Assembly: GCF_036370855.1 (NCBI RefSeq)
Contig: NC_088100.1
Span: 33,430,563-33,494,562 of the forward strand
DNA: 64,000 nucleotides
Direction of reading: 5' to 3'
Source of the DNA: Dromaius novaehollandiae
Lineage: Eukaryota > Chordata > Aves > Casuariiformes > Dromaiidae
In this document: one piece after another, positions 27,855 through 41,393 of the stretch
Layout: each line of letters opens with the position of its first letter
Numbering within the stretch: the stretch's first letter is position 1
Translations under genes and position numbers: made by a program
Notes under the pieces: generated by a model
The model's input: the letters and a program-made list of their open reading frames with translations, nothing else
The model's database searches: none
What the model was told of the DNA's origin: nothing

Positions 27855-29264
27855 AGAACATAGCCATCATTTCAATAAAAGGGTGAAGACAGCCTGACTT
27901 CACATATCCAGATCTGGAATCAGGTCCTGAAAGCAAATCCTAATTAAGAACCACTTGAGACAGAGTTCCAGGTGCGACAGTGACCTCAACAAGTACCAGC
28001 AATGTACAGTAGTATTTAGAATAACACAAAATTTGCAGCCTGCCCCTACTGTAGACAACAATTATTGACTATGGCTCTAATATTCTTCTAAAGTTTAGCC
28101 CTAGCAGGTTTTAAGTGGTGGCTGGCAGAAGAGCAGGTTACTTGTCTGTAGCTGTTCTTCTGGAAGAAAACTCTTCATGTGCATGTAGTGAGACTACAGG
28201 CTGAAGAAAACAGTCCCAACATGCTACTACATTTTCCAAGAGGAAGCATGCTGAACTTTGAGACAGTACGTAATTCAGGAAGAAGAGTAATAGAATGGGT
28301 ATTGCAAGAATTTCCTGCCAAAGAACAAATATTATCAATATGTAAATCTTCACAGGAGGTACTTACTGCTTTTGATATTAAATACTCTGCCTATGCAAGT
28401 TCTCTCCTATTGCTCAATCCTCTTCTTCAAATATATAGTGAAGCTTTCCAGATGAGGACACTATATTAAGAATCCTCTGCCTAGATAATATTTCTCGAGT
28501 GGTCCAACTTTCATGAATTTCATTATGAGGTCACTTAGGAAATTCTCTGGGTTGTCAGTAAGGCTAGTTTTAAGCCTAGAAAGGTTGCAAAAGCATCCAC
28601 CTAAAAACTTGCATATCATACATGCTGAACTACATATCTCTAACTATTGTCCCATTTTGTCAGCAGTAACATCCTTCTTTATCATTCACAACTATAAAAC
28701 TATAGCATGACTTGTCTTGAACTCTCATTTCTCATTTGTCACAGATACAAAGGAAAATTGCCGTTACTTCTACAATGTGTGTAAGTCCCAATTCTGACGT
28801 CCACCTTGACCCCTGAACCCAGTCAGTATGTTGCCAAGTTACCTCTAGGCCAAATGCTGCATTCACATTGGCTCTTTTTCCTCTTAGGTCACTGCAAGCT
28901 TTTCAGAATTTCTTAAGATTTTCAAGAAAAGGCTTCTGGAAACACCTTTCCATATCACCTCCCCCTCTGCTCTACTTCCACCCAAAAAAATAAAACTCCC
29001 CAAAAAACAAAACAAAAACACACCACACACATACACACGCCCCCTAAGCTTCAACAATTTCTTTCCTAACTTCAAATACACATACCATCCTACCAAACCA
29101 TCTTCTTTCAAAATATTTATAGCTAGACAACCAACTGATTAATTAGATATCTTTTCTCTTTTCCTCCATTTCAATTAAACAAACAACTCAAAAGACACCT
29201 ACACACGCAGACAGCTACTCTGTATAATCATACCTTAAGCCTCAACCCTTGTCCCCATGGTTTT

Positions 29265-29450
29265 CCACTCACTCTTCCCATTTGTTCCTTGCTCACATTA
29301 GCTGGATTCCACTTGATAACTGGTCTTGAATTAGATTGTAAGCCCTCAGTGGAAGAGCTCGTATCTTTCTACGTATGGCAAAGCATGCAAGATGATGTAC
29401 AGCGCTAATCCTAACAGGAGCCTTCAAACACTACTGAAATATAATATAAT
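29265..29450 (+). mobile_element. Ancient amniote retroposon tail (L2/CR1/MIR-like)
   Basis: The segment 'ttagattgtaagccctcagtgg' followed by 'gtatctttctacgtatgg' and 'tgtacagcgctaatcctaacaggagcc' follows the pattern of old amniote retroposon 3' ends ('gattgtaagctcttcagggcag ... tgtacagcgcctagca'). It is diverged; family assignment is uncertain. Confidence 0.5.
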
Positions 29451-30738
29451 CTGAGTCTATGGCAAACCAACAAATCTACACTAAAAGCTATTTGCAAAGC
29501 ATGGATTAATAAAGTTTGTCAAATACAGAGCATTCTTTCTGAACTGTGCAGATACAGCTTTAAGCAGACATGTCAATACTGTTTTATGAGAACCCTGACC
29601 AGGACATAGCTCCTTTAAAAAAAACCAACAAGAAAAACAAAAAAGCAGATAAGAACCTTCAGAGAGAGTCTTAGATTATATTATATGAAAGGTAAAGGAA
29701 TATATTAGTGTTCAGAATATGCCCCTTCATATTTTCATATGAACATGCATACACATTTGAGAAAGGAAGATACTGGCAACAAGAAAAAAGTTAACAAAAC
29801 TGTTTACCAAAACCTTAGCTATCTAACATGCACACCAACACATCATCACAACAGTGAATGCACAAGTGCTTTCAAATCAACTTAAATCAGTTATGTGCTA
29901 CAACCTTGCTGCTCTTTTGTATGATTAAATTAGAGGGCTAATACCATCCCAGTCACAAACTATTCTCTGCAACTAAAATCCTGGGGTCACACTTAAGTAC
30001 AGGGGTCCACCCATACACAAAAGTAATTGGCAGGACTGGCGTCTTAAAGTTGTCTCAACTGACTACTAGAAAAGTATGAATCAGCTTTCAGCATTTCTGC
30101 TTCTTTTTTCAAGGGGAGGAGAAAAGGAAAAGGAACAAGGGGGGGAGAATCATTAGAATCTCAAACAACTCAGACGCTATGATACATGTCAGACATGAGC
30201 CAAATCAAATGGTATCTCCCTGTCCTCCCCATCACTTTGCAATCTTAGCCCTTTCCAGGAAAAGCTATTTTCGTAATTTTTTCCACAGTTGCTATAATTA
30301 GTGTATTCCTAGTTTCCAGAAATCCTGTAAGTGATTGCTTCCTACAAGGCTTAGGATTTCAAATTCTAGATGAACTATTAAAGAGATGCTAAATGTGCAT
30401 ACTAGTCTTGTAAAAAGTTTAATGCAGTCTAGTAACTGAGCCAAGTACTACGCGCAGCAAAGCAAGCTGTATGGAAATTTAAAGACTTTACGGTTGTAGT
30501 TAAAAATAAAACCCCTAATTTATTCCATTTTTGCTTTCTATTCAGTTTTGAGTATTTCACAGTTCTTACCAATAACTGAGCTACTTCTAGATATTTAGAC
30601 ACAGACATCACAAGAATGATTAAGTAGTAAGTAGAAAGGTTTGGCCTAAATTTGTATGTCTGTGACAAACCAAATAGAAGTTTTAAACAGACAACTACGC
30701 TTTAGGTGTCAAACATTTCTTGACGTCTGTGGCAGTTG

Positions 30739-30810
30739 GCAGCTGCAAACATCCGACTGAAAGCCCCATCTGCTGCTTCACAGCTTCCAGTCGAGGATGT
30801 TTACAGTCGC
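30739..30810 (-). ncRNA. MIR30A: mir-30a microRNA precursor
   Basis: This is a 72-nt hairpin on the minus strand. The 5p arm (complement of 30784-30805) fits the 22-nt miR-30a-5p and the 3p arm (complement of 30742-30763) fits miR-30a-3p, both without mismatch to the sequences I know. The basal stem, a UG at -14/-13 (30819-30818), an apical UGUG and a CNNC (CGTC, 30725-30722) 17 nt after the 3p end are all present, as in the well-studied human pri-miR-30a. The terminal loop differs from human by about two substitutions and one extra G, giving 72 rather than 71 nt. It lies about 11 kb downstream of the CpG-island promoter and 27 kb upstream of mir-30c-2, so the two are probably co-transcribed. 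Confidence 0.98.
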
Positions 30811-31384
30811 TCACTGTCAACAGCAATACACATTCCTCAGCTGTTTACTTTACATTATTAACATGCAGAGGCCTCCAAGCAGGTTAGTTAAGAAAGCTAC
30901 AACTTCCATTTCTGTTGTTGTGTTGCTACATGCAGATGTTTGTGTGGCTGTTTTTACAAGTGTTTACAAATGAAGTAAAGAAAGTGTAACTTCCAGAAGA
31001 AGAGTTTCAAACAGCCAGGCATATTCATTATTCAAGGATTACATCTACAGAATTATGTAGCTTATTTTACATCTGGTAAGAATTAAAGTAAATTTTATGA
31101 AGAAAGCAATTTGCTTCCATTGTTGCAATCTGTTTTGGTCTCCAAGACACTAGAGCAATCCTGTCATGTTTATGGTGAAAACTGCATTACTACACAACTG
31201 AGTAAGCCAACTTATCAGCAACATGACTAAAGATAGCAGCAGACACTAAAATAGAACCAAACTCACTCTAAGAATATTTCCATGTAGCGTTCAGGATGGC
31301 TTTCTTCCCTTCTGAAAAATGGATGTGAGGGAATTGTGATATTAAAAGTTAGTTTATGCAATGTTTGCTTCCTAATAAAACTGT

Positions 31385-31404
31385 GGGGGGGGGGGGGAGG
31401 GGGG
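31385..31404. repeat. G-rich tract
   Basis: G13 followed by A and G6, able to form a quadruplex. It lies about 0.6 kb upstream of mir-30a in the transcription sense. Confidence 0.9.
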
Positions 31405-33645
31405 AAAATGGGGCTTGTGGGGAAGAGGGAGGAATTCCAGTATCAAGCTCTGCAAAGGCTTCAATAACGTTCAAACTTGTTATAAAAATTTTTACAAATT
31501 ATTTCAGGTAACCAGTTGCTGCCACATTTTACGCAGTTCACAGAATGGCATTTCTCATCAAATGAAAAAGCTAAAAAGATACGGCATAATAATGACCCCG
31601 TTGTACAGTTCTGCCATTTGTTTTTCATTGTATCTTCGGTTTCCTTATTAAGTTAATGATGGGTAAAATTAATCACTCAACTATTTTTCTGAAGTCATAT
31701 AAAACCACAGTATGTAAGCAGAGTGATTATATCACTCTAATTAGAAGGTGTTTTTCCTTGAAACTTCCTTGCCCTGAAACGAAATTACCACATTGTAAAC
31801 TCACTAGGTTATGAAAAAGATTATAGTTGTTTGAAACGCAGAAGCCTGTGGCGCATTTACTCAAACTGATAAGTGTGAAGGATCTGTATAAATCACTTTC
31901 AAAACTCAAGGTTGTATTTTCTGTACTGAGGTTAAGAAAATTAATCTTTTAGGCAGCAGGTGAAAACAAGCAGAATTATGTTAGGGCCTTTCCCTTTATT
32001 CAATACCAACTTTGAGCTATTAAAGCTTCCTAGGAAACCACACTTTCTCAACGCTTCAAGTCACTAAGGAAACAAAGCAAACTTTATCAGTGCTGTGCAA
32101 CTCCACATTCCAGGAATTCTTAGCACTTGGCATCTATATACCACTCCAAACCCATGAGATTGACTCTCCCTCTACTTAGCAGAGCTACCAAGACAAACTA
32201 TGAAATTCTCAGTAAGGTGCCCAACTTCCCTAAGTGCAAATATAAGGAGATACTTATATCCCTGTGTGAGGTCTATCCAAAGACACAAGGGTAAAGAAAT
32301 ATATTTCCTATATTAACACTTCTGAAGAAAGGAAAGAAATGTGCCTACTCTGACAAGTTCCATCTTGTATATCATAAGCCAGTTAGGAAAAATGCGAATA
32401 ATCACTACACAAGACAATCGATAAGGTTTGTAAAAAAAATTAGATATACCTTGTCACAAAACAGAGATTAACCTTTCATTTGTAAATGTATTGGCCTAAT
32501 ATCTGCAACCTAAAAAGGGGGGAAAGTAGGGAGACTATGAAATCCTATTAGTCTGAATTAATTAGATGAATGACATTATGTCAGCAACAATGTGCAATTT
32601 CACTCCACATATGGCTTCCTTTCAGCTTTTAAAAGACATCAAACAGATTATATCTGTACAAAAGTCAATGCAAGGTCAATCTAAAACTGTGAGGTGTTTT
32701 ATCACACAGTACAGACCAGTAGGCAAAAGAATGTAATCAGTTACCTTTATTGTACTCTATTTTAATTTGTATAGTGTTCTTATAGAAAGGTTTAGGTAGA
32801 AGGCATCCAAGATTCTCACATCAAGTAATAGGGTTTGATTGATACTAATCTTGATAAAGTTTTGAAAAGATATAGGTAAGAAAAAGGAAGAATCATTCTA
32901 ATGGGCTAGCACACATTTTTCGGCATCTTCATGAATTTATGTCACAGAGAAGAAAGGGGCAAACCAGCGGTGCTTAAGCACTTTTCAGTTAACAAATCTG
33001 ATCCTTTTTCTCTCACTTTCCTAAAATCTCCAAACAAGATTAAATGAATTATTCGTGACAGAGACAGAGGTTCGGATTTGGGGGTTTTTTTTGTTCTTTG
33101 TTTTAAGTCCGGATAGAATTCAAAGACAACCATAAAACTACAGTGCCTCTACTTTTTCCATTGCCTTCCGTACAGATGAGGTGATTTGCAAACTCAGTAA
33201 ATTATTTTTTAATCATATTAGAGTAACACTGAAATACCAAGAGATAGAAATGCAAATCAAAAGCCTTACAAAACTGAGAATCATGGAAAATGGTTTCTTA
33301 ACTTGCTTGGTAGCATATATTTTGCAATTTGCCTGTCAAAAGCCTTGCTTAAGATCATTATTAAATATGAAAGAAAGTTATTCCTCCTCTTCCTATCACT
33401 GACAGTACAGGAAGATTAAGCACACATTACATATATGAACTCAAGTTCACAGCTGTTATGATAGAGAATGAATATCTCCAACTGTTGCTGATGAATCCAC
33501 TTCCAACTGCATTTGAGCTCATTAAGAACTGCCTTAAGAGGCAAGCTCCCCCTGCACTGAGCGATGTGAAGGCAGTTGCAGACAAGCAATTCAAATTACA
33601 CACAAAATAAGATACAGAGCATTCATTTTGAAATGAGATGTCAAA

Positions 33646-33681
33646 ATTAAAGTTTTGTAAAAGATTAAAGTTTTGTAAAAG
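33646..33681. repeat. 18-bp perfect tandem duplication
   Basis: The unit ATTAAAGTTTTGTAAAAG occurs twice head to tail with no mismatch, which suggests a recent replication slippage event. Confidence 0.9.
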
Positions 33682-36600
33682 CATAAATGACATGTAGTGC
33701 ATTTTCTTGGGCCTCTTCCCAGCTGTGTAATCATTTTCAGTTTTTAATCCAGCTCATCTAGGTGAGTGAATACTACTGTGCATTACAAGTCTTAAAAAAC
33801 AACCACCTCAGGAGAAATATGCCTGGAAAAGGAACAAAAACTTACTTCTTACTACCAGTCCATCCCACTTCAGTTCGATTTATGCAAGATACCCACACAT
33901 CCGGGGAGAACTGCATTCCTCAGCCGCTGGAAGACTGCTCCTCAAGTTTCCAGGAATCTGTATCACACATATTAACAGAAGTTATTGTAATTCCAGAAGT
34001 TCAGTATTTCAGATCACATAGTTCTCATGATTAAGACTGTCTGGAGTAAGTCAGATAGCTTTTAACAACCATCATCAAAACCATGTACGTTGCTGCTAGA
34101 GTCGTTTAAAATTTAGAATGTGTTTTAAAGTGACACATTCCTCTTCAGTGCAGCCATCTCTCAATTAATGGAGATAAAGGTTAACTGCTTAGGTAGCATA
34201 GGTATTTAAAACCTACACTGAAGAAGTTAAATTTCTGACCAGAGATAGGTATAACAACTTATCTCTCTTTTAAGACGTATATAGACTTACAGATCATACA
34301 ACCAAAACCAACAATACAATAAATCTGAGACTGAGCACCACTTTGGGATAGCAGAATCTCCAGACTCCTCCTAGTTACATCTTTTCTTTAGGAGATGGAG
34401 GAGGAATGTATTCATTCTTTCTTTTATGAAGGAAAAGGAATATAGAGAAACCCTGTGCAGATGGATGGATGAACACACAAGACTAATATATTAATAGGAG
34501 AAAAAAAGAAGGAAAGAAAGAAAGATTCAGAAGAAAAGAGCATGAAAAGAACACAGTAAGGGGAACTAAAATAAGACAATGAATAGAAAGAAAAGGATAC
34601 ACATTTGACAATTCTGACATCTCTATTATGAGCATAAAACAAAAGCACAAGAAATGTGGTAAGTAGCGCTTATTAATTGAAATGCATATACTCAAAATAT
34701 ATCATTTACTGATTCACACTCCTTACATCTTTCTCTGTCAATTGACCAGCTCCAACAACAATAGAAAATTAGGTGGGGAAATCAGCAGTATTTACACTTT
34801 GCTACCAAATCAGTGGACAGCATACAATTGTTTATTACTTTACACGTCAGTGTCATGACAGCACCACCATGAAGTCTACTAGCCTTCAGTACTTAAGTGT
34901 CAAGGTGTAAAAAGGGAGGTGAAACAGGTTGAACCACCCTTTTGTAACACCTGGCCAAAGCAAATGATACTCAAGTTGTTTAGAGCATTAATCTATTCAT
35001 TGGCAGACACAGGTGGCAGTTACAGCTCCATCACAGAGTACGTGACTTGCCTGAAGTTATGCGTAAGCATGCATCTCAGTTCCCCACGTAGAACATTAAG
35101 TTAGTGTTTTTTCTGTTTTAGAAAAATGTTACATGGATAAATATGAAGACTGTGTAACCATCAACACAAGACTAAAGAGCCTGTTTTAGACAAGAAAACA
35201 GTCCCCAACAGCAATGATCTCCTTGCATGACTATTTAGGAGAAGCAATATCCAAGAGAGAGCAAAACACAACTTCCCAAGCTGAGAAAGCAACTTTTATT
35301 TAGGTTTAACAGGATGAACAAAGTACCTCTAACACACAACTGATTCAGCCTCACCACTCATATTCAAAGAGACAAGACGAGCATGCAACAGATTTTATAG
35401 AAGGTGAAGCACTGCCACAAGGATAACAAGCCTCCTACACAGGGGACACGCTACCGCAGCAGATGGACAATGTCAGAGAACTCTGTACTCAGGAGCGAGT
35501 GTATGTTTGAGCCGACCAGAAAAATCTTCAAACATAAACCTCTGCCCTAGCATCCCCCAGGAATTTTTAGGACACTTTTTTCCTGTTTTTCAAGAACTCT
35601 CATATCTCATGTTTCTTACGTGCTTTATTCAGGACATGTAATTTTATCTCAAGTCACACCTCTTGGGAATGTATTTTATATCCTGCTCTAGTCCTGAAAA
35701 GAGGCAGGGACTTTAGCTCTGATCCTTGTGTTGATTCAGTGACCCAAGACATCACATGCTAGAAGTTTACACTTTTAGTCCTGATTTCAGGATCTCCTTT
35801 ATCCCCAGAATCTGGTCACAAAATCAGTTAGGGAATTTGCTTTGATTGCCCACAGCCAGAATATAGCACAAATCTGAATTGGCCAGAAGAGGAGGGAAAT
35901 ACAGGAAAGGCCACTTTTCCTATCACTACTTCTCTTCTACAAGGCTCAAACGCACAATTAGGACCTAAAGACTCCCAAAAAGCACAATCACAGTATTTGT
36001 CCTTCATCTCTAGTATATCAAAGTTAACAAAAACTCTGACCATAAGACAATTATTTACTGCATGGTGATCTTGATGTGCTACACAGTGAATCACAGAAGC
36101 TCCATACTCCGAAGAAGAGTCTCCAGAGTATCAGCTTGCATTTGCTTTACCTATGAAGTTGTACAATGCACTGATTACTCTTTTGCCCCAAAGGTACTTA
36201 GCATTATCAGAAATTTGTATTACATGCAAGAGAACTTCTGCGTTCATCCACTAAAATGTGCAGAAGACAACTTTGTTAACACCACCATGTACTACGGTCA
36301 TTTAGACAAGGCTTGTTCATTCAGAGCAATATTCAAATAAAACATAACACTAACATCCTTAAAGAACTAAACTAGAGTTCACATACAGCAAATGCATTAG
36401 CTTTTGCACATGCACAGACCAGGTGCATTAAGTCTATTCGAGTCTGGTCCACTTATTTCCAACAGCTTCCACTTTTTGGGGTATGACCAGGCTTATGGCA
36501 TGAGGGAACGGAATAAGGGTGAACATCACCTTCATGGTAGTTAAACAATTGCTTGTTCCCACAGTTTGCAATTAAATACTCTAAATGATTGGATAAAAAC

Positions 36601-39600
36601 GCTGGCATCATATTGACAGAGTCACGAACCCAAAATCCGGTTAATGTTACACTTTTAAATATCACTTAACCTGTAATCTTATCAGTGTGAAAAGTCCTTT
36701 CCTACCCCTTTTCTAGAAGCAGAAGATACAATGGAATAATATGCACACAGAAAAAACATCCACTAAGTTAAGCCACAAACAAGTCAGTCATACAAAGAGA
36801 TCAGAATGCGTTAAACTGACCATTTAAGAAAGTGGATTGGGTTTACAAGCATAAGTGATCTAGTTAAGCTACTGTGAAAAGACCGGCCTGCTCAGGAAAA
36901 CACTATGCAGACTTCAACTCATCAACTTCAGCACTCCCATGCTGAAGGTCACACAAACTAGAAAGCCATGTGAGCGAAAAAGCCAAGTGGCCCCCACGTG
37001 GGATGGCTAACACCAGGACCATTCGGATCATTTCTGAAAGACCAGGAATGGGGGATGGGGTGGGCGTAGGAAGAAGACGCAAAGAAAGAAACATTGCTGT
37101 TAACTTCAGGCATTTGGAACTTAAAATTATCCTTTTTCCTCGCACTCCAAAACCCCAATATAAATCATGAATGACTATTCTAATTTTTTCCTCGTGCATA
37201 GCCTTCTACAAAAGCAGGCAAGTAGTGTAACTGTTTTACTTTTGATTAGCAGAAATAATTGCCCAAAGTTATAGAAGGGAAACGGGAAAGTGGACAGGAC
37301 ACCTATGAAACAGTTTCTTCTCCAAAACTTTTCTGGTATTTGTTAGCAAAACAAATCCTCAGTGAATAAATTTAACTTTGTAGTCAGCTAAAAATTAGAG
37401 CTATTAGAGCATATCTTGACAGATCCAAAAAAGGTCTCGGTTGTTTAAACTCATGGGAAGTTTGTAATCAAGTTTCCACAAAAGCTTTAATTTAGAATGC
37501 GTATCATGGAGAAAAGCACTTAAGCAACACCAGAATGTATTTTTCAAATGTATTAATAACTAATCCCCTTTGGATTATGTCAAGCATGTCACATTAGGAT
37601 GGCTTGGGCTCACCTTGACCAGTGAGTATGTTAAAATACAACTAAACCCATGTTTACACTCTAACTCACACTGCTTTTAAATTTCAAGGGGTTAAAGAGG
37701 AAAAGCATCTAGACCAACACTAGAACCACACAATCTTCCTGTTTTACTCAACGTGAAACCTCGCAAGCAAAAGTAGTCTTAGAAAGTAATGTAAAACTCA
37801 CTTGCTACACACCTAGACTTAAAAGACTGGAGGGAACCTTTCTTTGCTCTTAATCTTTGCAAAATATACTTGGTGTGGCAAGTTCCTTTATAATAAAAGC
37901 TGCATTTACTCAATACAAGTTCCTAGTGCAAAGGGCTTATATGCAAACTGGTGGATTAACAAGCAGAAGTTGAGAATGAGCTTTTCCCATTTCTATGAGT
38001 TTATGGCCTGATGTTACATTCCTTTCATGCAATGCCATAATCTTCAGCGAATGACTTCACATTATCCTCAGAGTAATTTAGGAATGCAGATACAAAGAAC
38101 ATCAACCATCACCTTCACGAGTCTCTCCCTCTCAACCCTCAAAGGTTTAGGTGTCTGACAGAGTTTTAGATAGGAATAAAACTTACAACGTTCCTGCTCA
38201 GCTGCTATATAACCCTGTAGGTGCCTACTACTCTCAGAGCACATAAATTTCTGCCAGTGGGTGTGCATATAAACACGGAAGTCTCCACAACAATTGCCTG
38301 AACCAGTAATCCACGTCCAAACCCCCATGGGGTTCTCAAATCCTTCCTCTGCCACTCCTCAACTGCTGAAACGCAGAGGACTTTCCAAAATGCAACTTCC
38401 AGATCCATCCTTTATCCTGTCAATGAAGTCAGGACTTTGGGAGATGCAGCGGCAGCGCAGGAGACCTTTCTGTCCAGTACCTCAAGACTAGGATGCAAGA
38501 TGTTCAGGTTTAAATTCCCATTATTTTTATCTCTGACCACGAACCAGAATGCGACCTTTCTTTATCCTAGTTGACTGCCTACACCCTTCTGGTGATCCTA
38601 TGCTTTGTCCAGCAATTTCAACAGGGGAGGCTCAGCCAAGGAGCTCCTGCCACCAGCAACTTCAAATCACTCCTCTAAATCAGCAAGGTGACTTTAAAAA
38701 GGACCTTTGGTATAAGTGGACTAGGCTGTAAGCTTCTGGCTTTCTGTTGAAGAGATCTATTTCTGTGTTTGTTTTTGTAAGGAAAAGCCGACTCTGCTAA
38801 GGCATCTAATTCCAGGAAAGTATTTGCAGTTACAAATAATATGAATGTATAAACACCTTCATCCAGCGAGATCAAAGACCTAAGCCTCTGTGAAAGCCGA
38901 CCTGCAGGTCAGATCCCTCACCATTTCCTGCTGGTCAGTTCAGGTCTTCTATTCATCGGTTTCAGAGGTTCCCATTTTTTAACCTTTCCCTACAGATCAT
39001 ATAGTCAGAACAGGTGCCTAACTATGGGCTACTGGCATCAGACCATCTGGGAGTCAGGCGACTGCACACTGAAGCCTGTGAACTACTTGGGTTTTTTGCC
39101 ATCATCTTCTGTCAACTGTACACAAAGTACAGACATGCTGTTATGTTTATTTTGACTCAGCTTTCTAAAGATACAGTAAAATTAATCACAGGCAACACTT
39201 TATCCATCATACTAAAACAAACAAAAAACTCAACCACAACAAGACCTCTCTTTAATATTCAAAGCATTTGCATGTTGGTAGACACAGCACCCGTGAAAAC
39301 ACTCCCAAGATGATACACACACGCACCAGGATTTAATAGCTCCTAACTGTATGTAGTGGCAGGATTTTTAATTGCAAATACAGCTTGAACATCACATCTG
39401 ATTTCACAGTTAGGGAAGGGGATTCCAGTTTCAAATTTAGCACTGAGAAAATAGTTTAGAAAACTACAGCAGCAGCACTGTTAGAGCTCTAACTTTATAA
39501 ATTGATTTATAATTAAGAGTAAGAGCTATTAGTTTTCAGTGATAACAGCAAAGAGCTAATAGTCTATCAGGAATCACAGGTATTATATTAAATTTAACAT

Positions 39601-39910
39601 GTAGCACTTTACTCACTTTTCACAAAGAAGCGGAAGGGACTTACACATTCAACATACAACACGAGGTCTCAAAACACCAGAAATATTGCTGGAGGCACTA
39701 CCTTCACCTGAAAACCTACCCTCCGGAACGTGAACATAATAGAAACTAATCTTCACTCAGATCTTTCAATAGCAACCTCATACATAACGTTTCTAATTTG
39801 AGTATCTGTGTATGCTTTGGTTAGAACATAGCTATGGACAACAGCCATAATGCAGGTACTACACATTTTAATGTGTATTACCTTTGATCTTCATAGGCAA
39901 GTTTTTGGGG

Positions 39911-39941
39911 TTTTTTGTTTTTTTTTTTTTTTAAAAAAAAA
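39911..39941. repeat. T-rich/A9 tract
   Basis: T6, G, T15, then A9; low complexity. Confidence 0.85.
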
Positions 39942-41363
39942 CTTCTGCAATAAACTTTTTTAAACTCAGGCTCCTACATCAGAACAGCTAAATTCAGAAG
40001 AGCTTAAAAAAAAAAAGCGAGCCATTGTGTTTTGATTCATACTAGACACAAAAGTAACCTTCAAGGTTACCTTGCCCTATTTGAGGCCTCAGGAAGGAGA
40101 AAAACACAGTTTCAGTAATGGAATTTCTTGTCTAACTACAGGCCACACCCTTCACAACAACTAATGACAGGAAAGCATTTCGATTCAAAACCCAGCAAGT
40201 AGTATCCAGCCAGGGGCAAAGTAAAACTTTCTCATTTTCAGAGAAGAAAAGAAACTCTTGCTCAATAAGTAGCAATTATGCTGCAGAATTTATATGCTGA
40301 GCACGACTGAATGTAAGAACACCAGATCAGTCAACCATAGCTTTAGCGCTTTGAGTATGATTAACAGAATGAACTTTCAAAGGTCAATTAAATGTCAACA
40401 CATTTTAAAGAGATATTCTTAAGTTTGGTCAATGTGTAACACTACCTTCCAAAACAGTTATGCCATTTTTACATTTAAAATTCTACACACCCTACATTTT
40501 GTGCAGATATAGAGATGACAACTAATTATTCTCTTATAGAAAATAATGGTTATTTACGCTCTTGGCTTTAATATCACTAAGCTGTCTTTTATTAGTTGTG
40601 TTTAATCAAGTACAGAGAGACACTTCTCCCTCTCCCACCAATTTAATTTTAACTCCTCAGGGTGTGAGTGAAGAGAAAAGAGAAGCAGCATTTGCTTCTC
40701 TTACTAGTAAATAATAACTTACTACAAAAAGTGTGGAGAGAGACAGAGTGTGTGAGAGAGAGCACGTGTGCGAGAGTGAGCATGTTTTTAATATGCAATT
40801 TAGCTACCTGGATGCAAGTCTTCGGGAAGAAAGGAAAAAAAAAAGCAAGATTGCTAAGCTTGTAACAGAATTAAATTTAATTATAAACACATTAAAGATG
40901 ATTTTAGTCAGCCCAGCTATGTATCTTTTTACATCTAAAACTTTTTGGAAACTCAAGTTTCAGGTACCTAGCGCAAAACACCTCAGAAAATGCCTGCTTT
41001 TCACCGAGCAGATACTCGCTGCAGATCCATCCAAACCACCTCTCAAACCGCGTGCCCGAAATCACGGGTGACTTTGCAAACAACAGGTCCGCACCGCGAC
41101 ACGCCGGCGGGGGCGAAGGGACCCAAGCCCCCACCAAGGCCTCCCAGCACTGCTGCAGCCATTTCCACGTGAGCAGTGTTTCTTCAAAAGCCCAGAAAAA
41201 AGACTTTGGGGGCAGAAAGAGAAAAGCCAGCAGGGTCACGATGCTGCGCAACTCCAGGAAGAAAACGGCCCGAAGAGTTTTTCTTCTGCAACAGCAGCTC
41301 CGCCGCCTGCCCACAGGTGCGTTTTTAACCGGAGGCCGGCGCAGGCACCTCGGCGGTGCCCAG

Positions 41364-41393
41364 CCCGGACCCAGACCCGGACCCGGACCCGGC
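41364..41393. repeat. Hexamer tandem repeat (CCCGGA)n in CpG island
   Basis: Five six-base units, mostly CCCGGA with one CCCAGA and one CCCGGC. It encodes the Pro-Asp-rich stretch of a spurious ORF. Confidence 0.8.

Larger units (their letters stand above)
23431..30738. other. Non-coding, presumed intron between the two miRNAs
   Basis: It contains the palindrome complex at 25.0 kb, its inverted partner at 25.9 kb, a T25A7 tract and the ancient retroposon tail near 29.3 kb. A 148-codon plus-strand frame at 25960-26406 has no recognisable domain and overlaps an open frame on the other strand. Confidence 0.6.
30811..41029. other. Non-coding, presumed first intron of host RNA
   Basis: Between mir-30a and the CpG island no coding match was found. 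Two TGTTTAC forkhead-like motifs lie just upstream of mir-30a (30842-30848 and 30961-30967). An 18-bp tandem duplication and T/G tracts are the only repeats noted. Confidence 0.55.

Noticed and set aside
34495..34620. GAAA-rich stretch as a microsatellite
   Set aside because: Purine-rich but without a regular repeat unit longer than a few copies.
34960..35090. Possible MIR/L2 relic ('gtacgtgacttgcctgaagttatgcg')
   Set aside because: Only one short block resembles the 'aagtgacttgcccaaggtcac' motif and its flanks do not follow the element order.
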